Assembly: GCA_017302835.1 (NCBI GenBank)
Contig: JAFLCC010000009.1
Coordinates: forward strand, 1-64,000
Source of the DNA: Deltaproteobacteria bacterium
Lineage (GTDB): Bacteria; Bdellovibrionota; Bdellovibrionia; Bdellovibrionales; Bdellovibrionaceae
Direction: 5' to 3'
DNA: 64,000 bases
Every line of letters begins with the position of its first letter. Within the stretch, counting starts at the first letter, position 1. Below, piece after piece: positions 45,176 through 53,014 of this stretch. The notes below the pieces were generated by a model, which saw only the letters and a program-made list of their open reading frames with translations, did no database searches and was not told where the DNA came from. Made by a program: the position numbers and the translations under genes.

Positions 45176-45720
45176 TAGGGTTGCTCGATGTTTTAAGAGA
45201 GGTCGTTTTAAAATTTGAAAAAGCAGGAATCGAATACTTTATGGTGGGATCAATGGCGACTATGTATTATGGCCAACCCCGCTTCACGCGAGATTTAGAT
45301 CTTGTGGCACGCCTTCGTGCTCGTCAAGTTTTGGGTTTTGAAAAGCTATTCCCACTTTCTGAGTTTTATTGCCCTCCCATCGAACTTATACAAGATGAAG
45401 TTCAGCGTAAAGGAAGTTTTAATCTTATTCATCAAGAATCTGGAATCAAAGTGGATCTTGTTATTGATAAGGAAACTGAGTTCTACATCTCTGAATTTGC
45501 ACGAAGAAAAAAAGTAAAAATATCTGAGGACCTTCAGGTCTATCTTGCTTCTCCAGAAGATCTGATTATTAAGAAGCTTGATTTTTACAGAGAGGGTGAA
45601 TCAGAAAAACATCTGAGCGATATCCGTGATATTCTCATGAATGTTGCAGTGGATGAAGAGTATTTACAACATTGGATCAAAAAAATGGGACTCGTAAACG
45701 AGTGGAACAAAGTTCAGTGA
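45172..45720 (+). CDS. Nucleotidyltransferase toxin, MenT/AbiEii-like
   Basis: MenT-type enzymes add nucleotides to tRNA 3' ends and stop growth. The 182 residues show the polymerase-beta-type signature YFMVGSMATMYYG (Gly26-Ser27) with FTRDLDLV (Asp41, Asp43), followed by VDLVIDKETEF and the late LASPEDLIIKKLDFYREG with SEKHLSDIRDIL typical of the DUF6036/AbiEii-like group. The catalytic residues are intact. With the overlapping small gene upstream it forms a probable MenAT system related to M. tuberculosis Rv0078A. Confidence 0.75.
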   Translation: MIGLLDVLREVVLKFEKAGIEYFMVGSMATMYYGQPRFTRDLDLVARLRARQVLGFEKLFPLSEFYCPPIELIQDEVQRKGSFNLIHQESGIKVDLVIDKETEFYISEFARRKKVKISEDLQVYLASPEDLIIKKLDFYREGESEKHLSDIRDILMNVAVDEEYLQHWIKKMGLVNEWNKVQ

Positions 45721-45778
45721 CGGCATTTTCCAAGCCTTGAAGGAGCCCACCATTTTCGGTTCTTCTGGAAAAAGTTTT

Positions 45779-45809
45779 GCATAGGAAGTTTAAAGCAATA
45801 ATACAGGCC
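45779..45809 (+). repeat. 31-bp dispersed repeat, copy 2
   Basis: Second copy of the sequence at 41952-41982, 58 bases after the toxin gene. It runs straight into a small hairpin AGGCC-GTC-GGCCT (45805-45817) followed by TTCC, a weak terminator candidate that copy 1 does not have. Confidence 0.6.
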
Positions 45810-45892
45810 GTCGGCCTTTCCAATCAGAAATCGCTCCCAATAAAAGAAATGTTAAATACTGCCTGATCGCATTGATAGAAACAAAATAACCC

Positions 45893-46005
45893 GACAATTA
45901 AGTTAAAAATGACAATTGTTTTTGACTCGAGAAAATTGTACGATTCCAGTGGTGAGCCCTTAAAAAAGGGAGCCATTTTTCAAAGGGATTTTGATGAAAG
46001 CATTT
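45893..46005 (+). promoter_or_regulatory. Promoter/leader of the epimerase gene, duplicated elsewhere
   Basis: This segment covers the upstream region, ribosome-binding site and first four codons of the epimerase gene and matches the reverse complement of 59606-59719 at roughly 90 %. It contains ACAATTGT, TTGACT (45922-45927), and a leader hairpin CCCTT-AAAA-AAGGG (about 45957-45970) whose stem is kept in the second copy while the loop length differs. A clear -10 box is not seen; ATGACA (45909-45914) may be a -35. Confidence 0.6.
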
Positions 46006-46983
46006 ATTACTGGAGCTACGGGATTTATAGGGACTCATGTCATTGAAGAGCTAGATAAAGATGGTTGGGAAATACGAGCATTGCATCGGTCTAATTCCAA
46101 TTTAAGTGAGCTTAGAAAATGCCGTCATGTTGAGTTTGCACTGGGTGATATCACAGATATAGAATCTTTAAGAAGGGCCATTCCCGAAGGCATAGATGCT
46201 GTCTTTCATGTAGCGGGTTCCGTGGCACATTTGCCGCATTCACAAGAAAATTCTAGATATGGAATCAATCAAGATGGAACAAGGAATTTAATTGATGTTT
46301 GTTTAGAAAAGAAAGTGAAGAGATTTATTTATACGTCAACAGTGGTGACCTATGATTTTCACCAACCTGGAAAAATAACCGAAAATTTTCCAAAAAATAA
46401 TTGGTGTAAAGATGCTTATGTTCACTCTAAAAAATTGGCAGAGGATGAAGTTGATAAAGGTCTAGAGAAAGGTTTGGATATTGTTTACCTACACCCTTCA
46501 GCTGTTTTTGGCGCCTATGATAAATCCACTTGGTCTAAAATGTTTCTCGAAATAGAAAGAGGTTTGCCTCTTCCCTTTGCGCCTCCGGGTGGAGGGAGCG
46601 TATGTCATGCTAGGAAGGTGGCTCGGGCTCATGTTGAAGCCTATTACAAAGGACGGCGAGGGGCTCATTATATTCTAGGAGGCCCAGATGTTTCTTGGCT
46701 TTTAGTGGCTCAGGAGATTGCTAAAATCTTAAAAAAACCAGGCCCCATTGCAGCACTTCCTGAGTTTCTTTTTAGAGCCTATGGAACGCTTGAGTTTTGG
46801 ATTTCAACGTTCATTCAAAGGGAGCCGACACTAACCCCCCATACGATTGATATCTTAAGTGAACATGTTTATTCTGATTCAAGCGCTGCCATTAAAGAAT
46901 TGAATTATCAACCATCAAGTCTTCAAGAAATGCTTCAAGACTGTTACCAGTGGATGGTTTCAGTAGGGATGCTAAAAAGATAA
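45994..46983 (+). CDS. NAD-dependent epimerase/dehydratase family protein (SDR)
   Basis: An extended short-chain dehydrogenase of the dihydroflavonol-reductase type. The ATG at 45994 follows AAAGGG by about six bases. The 329 residues have the Rossmann motif ITGATGFIGTHV (5-16), VFHVAGSVAH, the catalytic YVHSK (Tyr and Lys, near 146) and YLHPSAVFGAYD. The substrate may be a sugar nucleotide, a terpenoid or a sterol-like ketone; it cannot be fixed from sequence. Its upstream region is duplicated at 59.6 kb. Confidence 0.9.
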   Translation: MKAFITGATGFIGTHVIEELDKDGWEIRALHRSNSNLSELRKCRHVEFALGDITDIESLRRAIPEGIDAVFHVAGSVAHLPHSQENSRYGINQDGTRNLIDVCLEKKVKRFIYTSTVVTYDFHQPGKITENFPKNNWCKDAYVHSKKLAEDEVDKGLEKGLDIVYLHPSAVFGAYDKSTWSKMFLEIERGLPLPFAPPGGGSVCHARKVARAHVEAYYKGRRGAHYILGGPDVSWLLVAQEIAKILKKPGPIAALPEFLFRAYGTLEFWISTFIQREPTLTPHTIDILSEHVYSDSSAAIKELNYQPSSLQEMLQDCYQWMVSVGMLKR

Positions 46984-46992
46984 CTTTATTAC

Positions 46993-47562
46993 TTAAGTAA
47001 TCAACAAATCAAAACAGGTGGACCCAAGATGAATGAGGACGGCAGGCTTGTTTTTCCATTGAAATAAAAGTTCGTTGGGATGTTGTTCGATAAAATTTTG
47101 AAAGTGTGGACATTGCAGTTCCAGCGCCCAGAGAGAATGATTTTTTCTCAGTTTTAAGAAAAGTTTTAATTCACTTTCCGCCATAGACTCATTTAAGATC
47201 GATATTAATTTAAATTTAGGATTAAGTGTCATGTAATGGGGCGGAACAAGGTAATCAGAAGGGAATTCATGTTCAAAGGGAGTAAAATTTCTTTTCTCTT
47301 TGTAGGATTCTTGGAAGCATTTTGGGTCATTCTTTTGAGAGTTATCTTTGCTCGAAAAGTAGAGGACTTCATCATGAACTTCTCTGATTTCAAGACCTTG
47401 AATTTTAAGTCCTTGAAAATTTTCTAATTCAGTATCTAGCAAACAGAGGTACTCGACATAGCCATTTTTTAGAGTTAAATTATTTTTAATGAAATGTAAG
47501 CCTGTGGTCTCAAGATGTTGAATCATACATTCTGTGAAGCTAAAACCGACTAAAGTTTTCAT
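46993..47562 (-). CDS. Conserved-looking cytoplasmic protein, unknown
   Basis: The 189-residue protein has no signal peptide or membrane segment. It has several aromatic-rich beta strands (GYVEYLCLLDTELENF, DYLVPPHYMTLNPKFKL). I see no catalytic motif. The gene converges on the epimerase gene and is transcribed away from the MlaF-like ATPase gene; the 80-base gap between the two starts would hold both promoters. Confidence 0.65.
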   Translation of the reverse strand: MKTLVGFSFTECMIQHLETTGLHFIKNNLTLKNGYVEYLCLLDTELENFQGLKIQGLEIREVHDEVLYFSSKDNSQKNDPKCFQESYKEKRNFTPFEHEFPSDYLVPPHYMTLNPKFKLISILNESMAESELKLFLKLRKNHSLWALELQCPHFQNFIEQHPNELLFQWKNKPAVLIHLGSTCFDLLIT

Positions 47563-47642
47563 AATTTTGCATCATAGTCTTCTTTTCTTTGTTTGCAAGC
47601 GAGTGTAGAAAATTTACACGTCAAAAGAAAGTAGAGTTACCA

Positions 47643-48410
47643 ATGAATCGGCCTATTATTGAGTCCAAAAATGTCACTATCGAGTTAGGTGGTGAAATTA
47701 TTTTAAAAAATATATCAATGTCTGTTTTTGAAGGAGAAATCATCGTTTTGATTGGCACCAGTGGTGGTGGGAAAACGGTTTTATTAAAAACTCTGGCTGG
47801 ATTAATTGAGCCCAAAGAAGGCTATGTGACCTGCTACGGTCAAAAATGGAATGAGTTATCAGTCATGGGACGACACGATCTGTCCCGTCATGTGGGAATG
47901 CAATTTCAGAAAAGTGCCCTCTTTGACGAGTTGTCCACAATTGAAAACGTGGCCTATCCATTGCGAGAACACACTCAAATGAATGAGGCAGAAGTTCAAG
48001 CGAGGGCCTTGGAATGTTTGAAAATGGTCAATTTGGAAAAGGCAAAGGACTTAGAGGCTTTTGAACTCTCTGGTGGTATGAAAATTCGATTAGGAGTGGC
48101 TCGTTCTATCGCGCTCAAACCAGAGATTTTATTTTTGGATGATCCCACCGCGGGCCTAGATCCCATTAACTCTGATGAAATGGCAGAGCTTATTTTAAAA
48201 ATTAAAAATGAAATTAATGCCACCCTGATCATTGTGACCCATGACATAATGAGAGCCTATCAATTTGCCGGAAGGATATTTTTGATTGGCAATAAGAGTG
48301 TTATCGAAACAGGTTCTGCAGAGGAAACAAAAAACAGCCAAAATCCCAGCGTTCAGCAATTTATTCATGGTTGGCTAAAAGGGCCCTTAACAGATGGATC
48401 AAGTAATTAG
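47643..48410 (+). CDS. MlaF-like ABC transporter ATPase
   Basis: The ATG at 47643 is the family start; the frame is open to 47589. The 255 residues have Walker A IGTSGGGKTVLL (37-48), the MlaF-type Q-loop GMQFQKSALFDELSTIENVAYPLREHT, signature LSGGM (142-146), and Walker B ILFLDDPTAGLDP. At the catalytic position after Walker B the residue is Asp167, where Glu is usual. MlaF works with MlaE, MlaD and MlaB in phospholipid transport between membranes; none of these is next to it here, so partners must lie elsewhere. Confidence 0.88.
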   Translation: MNRPIIESKNVTIELGGEIILKNISMSVFEGEIIVLIGTSGGGKTVLLKTLAGLIEPKEGYVTCYGQKWNELSVMGRHDLSRHVGMQFQKSALFDELSTIENVAYPLREHTQMNEAEVQARALECLKMVNLEKAKDLEAFELSGGMKIRLGVARSIALKPEILFLDDPTAGLDPINSDEMAELILKIKNEINATLIIVTHDIMRAYQFAGRIFLIGNKSVIETGSAEETKNSQNPSVQQFIHGWLKGPLTDGSSN

Positions 48411-48447
48411 GGATTGCGTCGAGAACCTAAGAAAGCTATATAGGGCC

Positions 48448-49101
48448 ATGACTAATTTGGCTGATATAAAAATAGGTAGCGTGGCGGTTCTTGAGGTCGT
48501 GAGTGCAACGTCCGTGGGCGCTTTTTTAAATTGGGGTCTGCCTAAAGATTTATTTTTACCTTTTTCAGAGCAGATTTGGGAAGTGAAGCCAGGAGAAAAG
48601 GTTGTGGTTTTTGTTTATCTTGATAAGGCAGATAGAACTACGGCCTCGATGAGGTTGGAAAAAAAATTAAAAAAAACCGCTACGATTTCAGACTACAAAG
48701 TAAATGAGAAAGTAGATCTTATTTTATTTGATAGAACTCCCTTAGGATTTAAGGCCGTGGTTAATCAAAAGCATATCGGTTTAATCTATGCCAATGAGGT
48801 TTTCAAAAAATTAAACTACGCCGACGAGATGGTCGGTTTTGTTAGCAAGGTCAGAGACGATGGAAAAATTGATTTGTTACTAAATCAAATGGGTCATCAA
48901 GGTGCTGATGATGTTAAAGATAAAATTTTAGAGTTATTATCAAGTCATAATGGGTTCTATCCTTTAACGGATAAAACCGAGCCAGATGAAATTTATAAAC
49001 TTTTTGGTGTGAGCAAAAAGAAATTTAAAATAGCCTTGGGAGCTCTCTATAAAACGAGAACCATTGAGGTTTTAGAAAATGGAATTCAATTAAAGAAATA
49101 A
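48448..49101 (+). CDS. CvfB-like S1-domain RNA-binding protein
   Basis: I prefer the ATG at 48448, where the family N-terminus begins (IKIGSVAVLEVVSATSVGAF); the ATG at 48394 lies inside the preceding gene. The 217 residues have an S1-like barrel (1-65), a second OB-like part (VDLILFDRTPLGFKAVV) and a C-terminal winged helix (DEIYKLFGVSKKKFKIALGALY). CvfB/YitL proteins bind RNA and affect virulence factor expression in Gram-positives. Probably co-transcribed with the ATPase gene, with unrelated function. Confidence 0.8.
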   Translation: MTNLADIKIGSVAVLEVVSATSVGAFLNWGLPKDLFLPFSEQIWEVKPGEKVVVFVYLDKADRTTASMRLEKKLKKTATISDYKVNEKVDLILFDRTPLGFKAVVNQKHIGLIYANEVFKKLNYADEMVGFVSKVRDDGKIDLLLNQMGHQGADDVKDKILELLSSHNGFYPLTDKTEPDEIYKLFGVSKKKFKIALGALYKTRTIEVLENGIQLKK

Positions 49102-49196
49102 TGATAATAACAATGAAAATGAAAATGAAAATGATAATTAAAGTAAAGGTTAAAAGATAATCTTAAAAAATAAATTTAGATAAAATAGGAATTTCT

Positions 49197-50417
49197 ATGA
49201 AATCATTCACTGACTTAGGTTTATTGCCATCACTTCTCAAGACTCTTAAAACCAAACTCATTTTTACTCCCACTGAGATACAAGCTTACACCATTCCTAT
49301 GTTGATGGGAGGACAATCGGTAGTTGGCGTTTCAGAAACGGGGAGTGGAAAAACCTTAGCCTATGCTCTGCCCTTGTTACATCAATTAAAAACCATTGAA
49401 ACAGAAGAAGGGAACCCTATTCAAAATCCAGCATCTCCTCGGGCTATTGTGATGGTACCGACTCGGGAATTAGGTGAACAAGTGGCCAAGGTTTTTAAAT
49501 CCCTCACCCATGAAACGCGCTTACGGGTGCGTCCAGCCCTGGGAGGAATGACTTTTGAACATGCAAGACGAAATATAGAAGGACAATTCGAGATTTTATT
49601 AGCGACACCTGGTCGGTTAGCTCAGCTTATCGATAGAAAATTAATTCAGTTGTCTGATGTGCGGGTGATTGTGTTTGATGAAGCGGATCAAATGATGGAT
49701 CAAGGATTTTTACCTGACTCGAAATTGATTGTAAAAAATTGTCCCTCATCGGTTCAAATGGCCTTGTACTCGGCAACGATCTCTACCGCTGTTCAGGAAT
49801 TGATGAACAGTTTATTTTCTTCCGCAGAAGTTTATCGAAGCACAGGAAGTGGAAAGGTCGTAACGAGCCTAGTTACCAAAAACATGATGGTAAAAGATGG
49901 AAAGCGGTGGCCACTGTTTGATCGACTGATGAGACTGCCGGTTAATGGTGGAACTTTGGTTTTTGTCAATACCCGCGAACAGTGCGATAAACTAGCTAAA
50001 GAGCTGACAGATAAAGGTTTCCTCTGCGCTGTTTACCGTGGTGAAATGGACAAAAGTGAACGACGGGCCAATTATAAAAAATTTCGCGACGGTAAAATCG
50101 ATTTACTTATTTCTACGGATTTAGCAGGAAGAGGACTTGATCTCGAACACGTGGGAAGAGTCATTAATTACCATTTACCACAGCAAATGGAAAACTACTT
50201 ACACAGAGTGGGTCGAACGGCGCGTGCTGGCCGTCCAGGTTTGGTCGTAAATCTTGTTACTGAAAGAGACCAACGATTAATAGATAAACTGACGAAAGTC
50301 CCCACGACCAAGGGCAAGACCATGACCAAGATCACGACTAAGACCACGACTAAGGACAAGGACATGACCAAGGGCAAGACCATGACCAAGTTTAGGAGCT
50401 TTCGAAAAAAAAAGTAA
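49197..50417 (+). CDS. DEAD-box RNA helicase
   Basis: An ATP-dependent RNA remodelling enzyme of the RhlE/DeaD type. The 406 residues show the Q motif FTPTEIQAYTIP, motif I SETGSGKTLAYALPL (near 50), Ib LLATPGRLAQL, motif II VFDEADQMMD, motif III YSATI, and the second domain with STDLAGRGLD and HRVGRTARAG. The C-terminal tail (about 362-406) is Lys/Thr-rich with a duplicated KGKTMTK unit and would bind RNA non-specifically. Upstream lies AT-rich DNA with GAAAAT repeats and a weak AGGAA site. Confidence 0.93.
   Translation: MKSFTDLGLLPSLLKTLKTKLIFTPTEIQAYTIPMLMGGQSVVGVSETGSGKTLAYALPLLHQLKTIETEEGNPIQNPASPRAIVMVPTRELGEQVAKVFKSLTHETRLRVRPALGGMTFEHARRNIEGQFEILLATPGRLAQLIDRKLIQLSDVRVIVFDEADQMMDQGFLPDSKLIVKNCPSSVQMALYSATISTAVQELMNSLFSSAEVYRSTGSGKVVTSLVTKNMMVKDGKRWPLFDRLMRLPVNGGTLVFVNTREQCDKLAKELTDKGFLCAVYRGEMDKSERRANYKKFRDGKIDLLISTDLAGRGLDLEHVGRVINYHLPQQMENYLHRVGRTARAGRPGLVVNLVTERDQRLIDKLTKVPTTKGKTMTKITTKTTTKDKDMTKGKTMTKFRSFRKKK
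50310..50390 (+). repeat. 21-bp direct repeats in the helicase tail
   Basis: Two identical 21-base units lie at 50310-50330 and 50370-50390 (they begin AAGGGCAAGACCATGACCAA), 60 bases apart. They encode the Lys-Gly-Lys-Thr-Met-Thr-Lys units of the DEAD-box protein tail. The DNA between them is a degenerate array of ACGACTAAG-like units, suggesting expansion by slippage. Confidence 0.85.
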
Positions 50418-50448
50418 ATTCGATTTAAAATCGTAAACTTTTTTTACC

Positions 50449-50499
50449 AGGAAATTAAATTCCTCGACTTTAAATTTTTGAAAGTCATTCCGAGGAATT
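50449..50499 (+). promoter_or_regulatory. Leader stem-loop covering the ribosome-binding site of the hybrid kinase
   Basis: AATTCCTCG (50458-50466) can pair with CGAGGAATT (50491-50499), which contains the GAGG ribosome site (50492-50495) of the GTG start at 50505. An inner stem GACTTT (50466-50471) with AAAGTC (50481-50486) stabilises it. Upstream AGGAA (50449-50453) can pair instead with TTCCT (50460-50464), freeing the ribosome site. The two folds exclude each other, as in a translational switch or RNA thermometer. It does not match a riboswitch class I know. Confidence 0.5.
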
Positions 50500-50504
50500 A
50501 GACT

Positions 50505-52514
50505 GTGAAGAACAGCAAAAAAGATCCATCTAAAACCCTTGAAGTCGTTTGCATCGATGATGAACCAGATATCTTGGAATTCTACAAATATATTTTGGAG
50601 GAAAACCATCAGTGGCCAGTGGTTACTTTCAGTTCTTCTTTACAAGCTAAAGCGTATGTTGAAAAGAATTTTGACAATATCGGAGCCATCATCTGTGATA
50701 ATAAGATGCCAGATATGGATGGCCTTTCTTTGTTGAAAGAAATCTCTTCACGTTTTGGCAATATTCCTTTTTTACTTGTATCAGGAAATGTTGAAAAGCA
50801 AAGCTTAGAAGAATTTGGAGAAAAAATTTCGGGTTTTTTCCCAAAACCCATAGAGATAAAATCAATTCTTGAAGCGGTAACAAATTTAGTTTCTAAAACG
50901 AAGATTAACAACATAGAAAAATTGGAAATGGGTCGTGATTTCGCAGATGAGGCCATACCGAAAGTTTTTGAGTTGGAAAAACGACTCTTACAGCTTGAAA
51001 GCTCACCTAAAAATATTGAAAACATACAAGCTATTTATCGCATTCTTCATACCTTAAAAGGAACAGCCGCCAGTGTTGGGTTTGCCTACTTGGCAATTTT
51101 TAATCACGATTTCGAAGCGAGATTGTTGCCAATTCGTGATGGAATGGAGGAGATGACACCTCTGATAGTCACTAACTTTTTGTCTGCCCAAGCACATTTG
51201 TTAAACTTTTTTTTAAAACTAAAGCAGGGCGAGTTAGTCGAATTAACACCTTTCGAAGAATTTTTAAAAGGCACAGCGACGGCAAATCAAACCCCCTTAG
51301 AGGGGGAAGCTGCCTACGCTAGTAAAATAAGTGTTGATGTTACCATTTTGAATAGCTTTTTGGAGGGGGTTGGTGAACTGACCATTCTACGAAATCTTCT
51401 TCTGCAGAAAATTGAAGCTATGGGCAATTCCCACAAGGAAAGCCAACAAAATATGAGATTTCTAATTAGCATTTTGAGCGAAATGAACAAGACCCAATCG
51501 AGCATGCAAAAAAATGCGACGGAGCTATTAAAGATACCCTTTGATAGCCTGTTGCCCTCTCTAAGGCGTAATGTAAGGGACCTGAGCATGAAGCTTGATA
51601 AAAAAGTCAGTGTCGATGTGATTGGTGAAAGCGCCTTATTCGATCACAACGCATTGCAGGCCCTATCTGATTCCATGGTTCATTTGCTCAGAAATTCAGT
51701 AGATCATGGAATTGAACACTCCGCCGAAAGGGTAGCGAAGGGCAAGTCCCAGGAAGGTCGAATTATAATTCAAATCAAAGAGGTCGATAAAAAATCCATA
51801 ATTACCATTTCCGATGATGGAAAGGGTATCGACCCTGTGAGGGTAGGTCAAAAAGCCATTGAAAAACAGTTAAAAACAGAGGCTCAAATTAAAGGAATGA
51901 GTGTTCAGCAAATAAATGCATTGATTTTTGAGGCAGGTTTTAGCACCGCAGAAGCCGTCACGGAAGTATCTGGCCGAGGCGTTGGTATGGACATGGTAAA
52001 AAAATCCATTCAGGCGATCGGAGGCAGCGTCCTTGTCAGTTCTGAAATGGGTAAAGGCACTACCTTTGAGATTCAGATACCTAAAAATCAATCTTTGCGA
52101 ATTATCAAAACGATCATCGCGAGTTCGGCAGGGATCGGTAGATTTACAATTCCTTTTGAAGAAGTCCTTACTATGGAAAAAGCCAAAGATGTCATCCGCG
52201 ATCAGCGAATTCTTAATCGTCAAGGAAAAGCTCATGTGCTCTATGAAGGTGAGTTTATTTCTACCCTACAGCTGTCCGAGATTTCTCCTACGGCAATTAT
52301 TATTCTATTACAAAAAGAGATTCAGCGATTTGCAGTGGTTGTCGATAATATCGAGTCCACAGAGGAAACAGTCATACGTGAATTGGACAAATGGGCAATG
52401 AATATTGGTTTTTTTAATAAGGCCGCCATTTCTGGAAGCCACGGGACTTTGTTATTTTTAGATACGAATACTATTAATAAAATGATTGGAAATCTATATG
52501 AGCGAGCAGGATAA
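50505..52514 (+). CDS. Hybrid REC-HPt-CheA-type histidine kinase
   Basis: The GTG at 50505 is the start. The 669 residues contain a receiver domain (1-128: Asp18, Asp19, phospho-acceptor Asp65, Ser93, Lys114), an HPt domain (about 150-255; His182 in RILHTLKGTAASVGF), a CheA-type dimerisation region (about 280-370), a HATPase (LLRNSVDHGIEH, SDDGKGID, GRGVGMDMVKK) and a C-terminal CheW-like domain (about 540-665). A receiver at the N-terminus of a CheA is unusual. No transmembrane segment exists, so it is cytoplasmic. No chemoreceptor, cheY or cheB gene is beside it; a separate HPt gene overlaps its end. Confidence 0.9.
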   Translation: MKNSKKDPSKTLEVVCIDDEPDILEFYKYILEENHQWPVVTFSSSLQAKAYVEKNFDNIGAIICDNKMPDMDGLSLLKEISSRFGNIPFLLVSGNVEKQSLEEFGEKISGFFPKPIEIKSILEAVTNLVSKTKINNIEKLEMGRDFADEAIPKVFELEKRLLQLESSPKNIENIQAIYRILHTLKGTAASVGFAYLAIFNHDFEARLLPIRDGMEEMTPLIVTNFLSAQAHLLNFFLKLKQGELVELTPFEEFLKGTATANQTPLEGEAAYASKISVDVTILNSFLEGVGELTILRNLLLQKIEAMGNSHKESQQNMRFLISILSEMNKTQSSMQKNATELLKIPFDSLLPSLRRNVRDLSMKLDKKVSVDVIGESALFDHNALQALSDSMVHLLRNSVDHGIEHSAERVAKGKSQEGRIIIQIKEVDKKSIITISDDGKGIDPVRVGQKAIEKQLKTEAQIKGMSVQQINALIFEAGFSTAEAVTEVSGRGVGMDMVKKSIQAIGGSVLVSSEMGKGTTFEIQIPKNQSLRIIKTIIASSAGIGRFTIPFEEVLTMEKAKDVIRDQRILNRQGKAHVLYEGEFISTLQLSEISPTAIIILLQKEIQRFAVVVDNIESTEETVIRELDKWAMNIGFFNKAAISGSHGTLLFLDTNTINKMIGNLYERAG

Positions 52515-52860
52515 AAAAATAATTCAAGAGCTTCAAGAACAATTTTTTGAAGAATTCAACGATTTATCTGCTTCCACGGAAATATGCTTAATGGAAATGG
52601 AGAAAGCTGAAAACCTTGAACACCAAAAAACATTATTAAGAAACTTGCATTCAATAAAAGGAAGTTCACGAGCTGTAGGGTTTGAATCGCTCGCTATTTT
52701 TACACATCATCTAGAAACTCGAATTTCAGAGTCGAAAAAAAAATTTGATTTCAATTTTTTGTTTCAAGCCCTTGACCTTATGGTCGAACACATAAAATTA
52801 CTCAAGCAGGATCGCACTGATGAAGCGGATCAGGTTCTTAAAAAGAAAATAAATTCTTGA
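52498..52860 (+). CDS. Stand-alone HPt phosphotransfer protein
   Basis: The ATG at 52498 lies inside the end of the kinase gene (17-base overlap) after GGAAATCT. The 120 residues form a single histidine phosphotransfer four-helix bundle; the phospho-accepting His is in LRNLHSIKGSSRAVGFESLA. The overlap implies coupled translation with the kinase. It probably exchanges phosphate with the receiver domain of the kinase or with a response regulator elsewhere. Confidence 0.85.
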   Translation: MSEQDKKIIQELQEQFFEEFNDLSASTEICLMEMEKAENLEHQKTLLRNLHSIKGSSRAVGFESLAIFTHHLETRISESKKKFDFNFLFQALDLMVEHIKLLKQDRTDEADQVLKKKINS

Positions 52861-52884
52861 GGTTGTTGATTTAATAAATTTCAT

Positions 52885-53013
52885 TCAGAGATCACTCTTT
52901 TCGCGACATCGGTCTAGTTGAATTCTGATCTTTTCAATAATCTCATCTCGACCAGCAAGCTCTGGCATGAGCGTACCAGCTCCAGGGGAATAGGGATTGG
53001 TTCTTGGGTCCAT
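52885..53013 (-). pseudogene. N-terminal fragment of an AAA ATPase
   Basis: The minus-strand ORF of 42 residues begins MDPRTNPYSPGAG and continues PELAGRDEIIEKIRIQL, the typical first 40 residues of a class of AAA_16 ATPases (NPFxPGxGxxPPxLAGRDxxL). It stops at TGA (52887-52885) before the Walker A motif, and no frame continues it. It is a truncated remnant. Confidence 0.7.
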
Positions 53014-53014
53014 T

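Noticed and set aside
45893-45992. Riboswitch (c-di-GMP or other) as explanation for the conserved epimerase leader
   Set aside because: No conserved riboswitch core or receptor motif is recognisable; only one small hairpin is shared by the two copies.
49106-49140. GAAAAT-type tandem repeats before the helicase gene considered as a regulatory array
   Set aside because: Short, AT-rich and imperfect; slippage in AT-rich intergenic DNA explains it.
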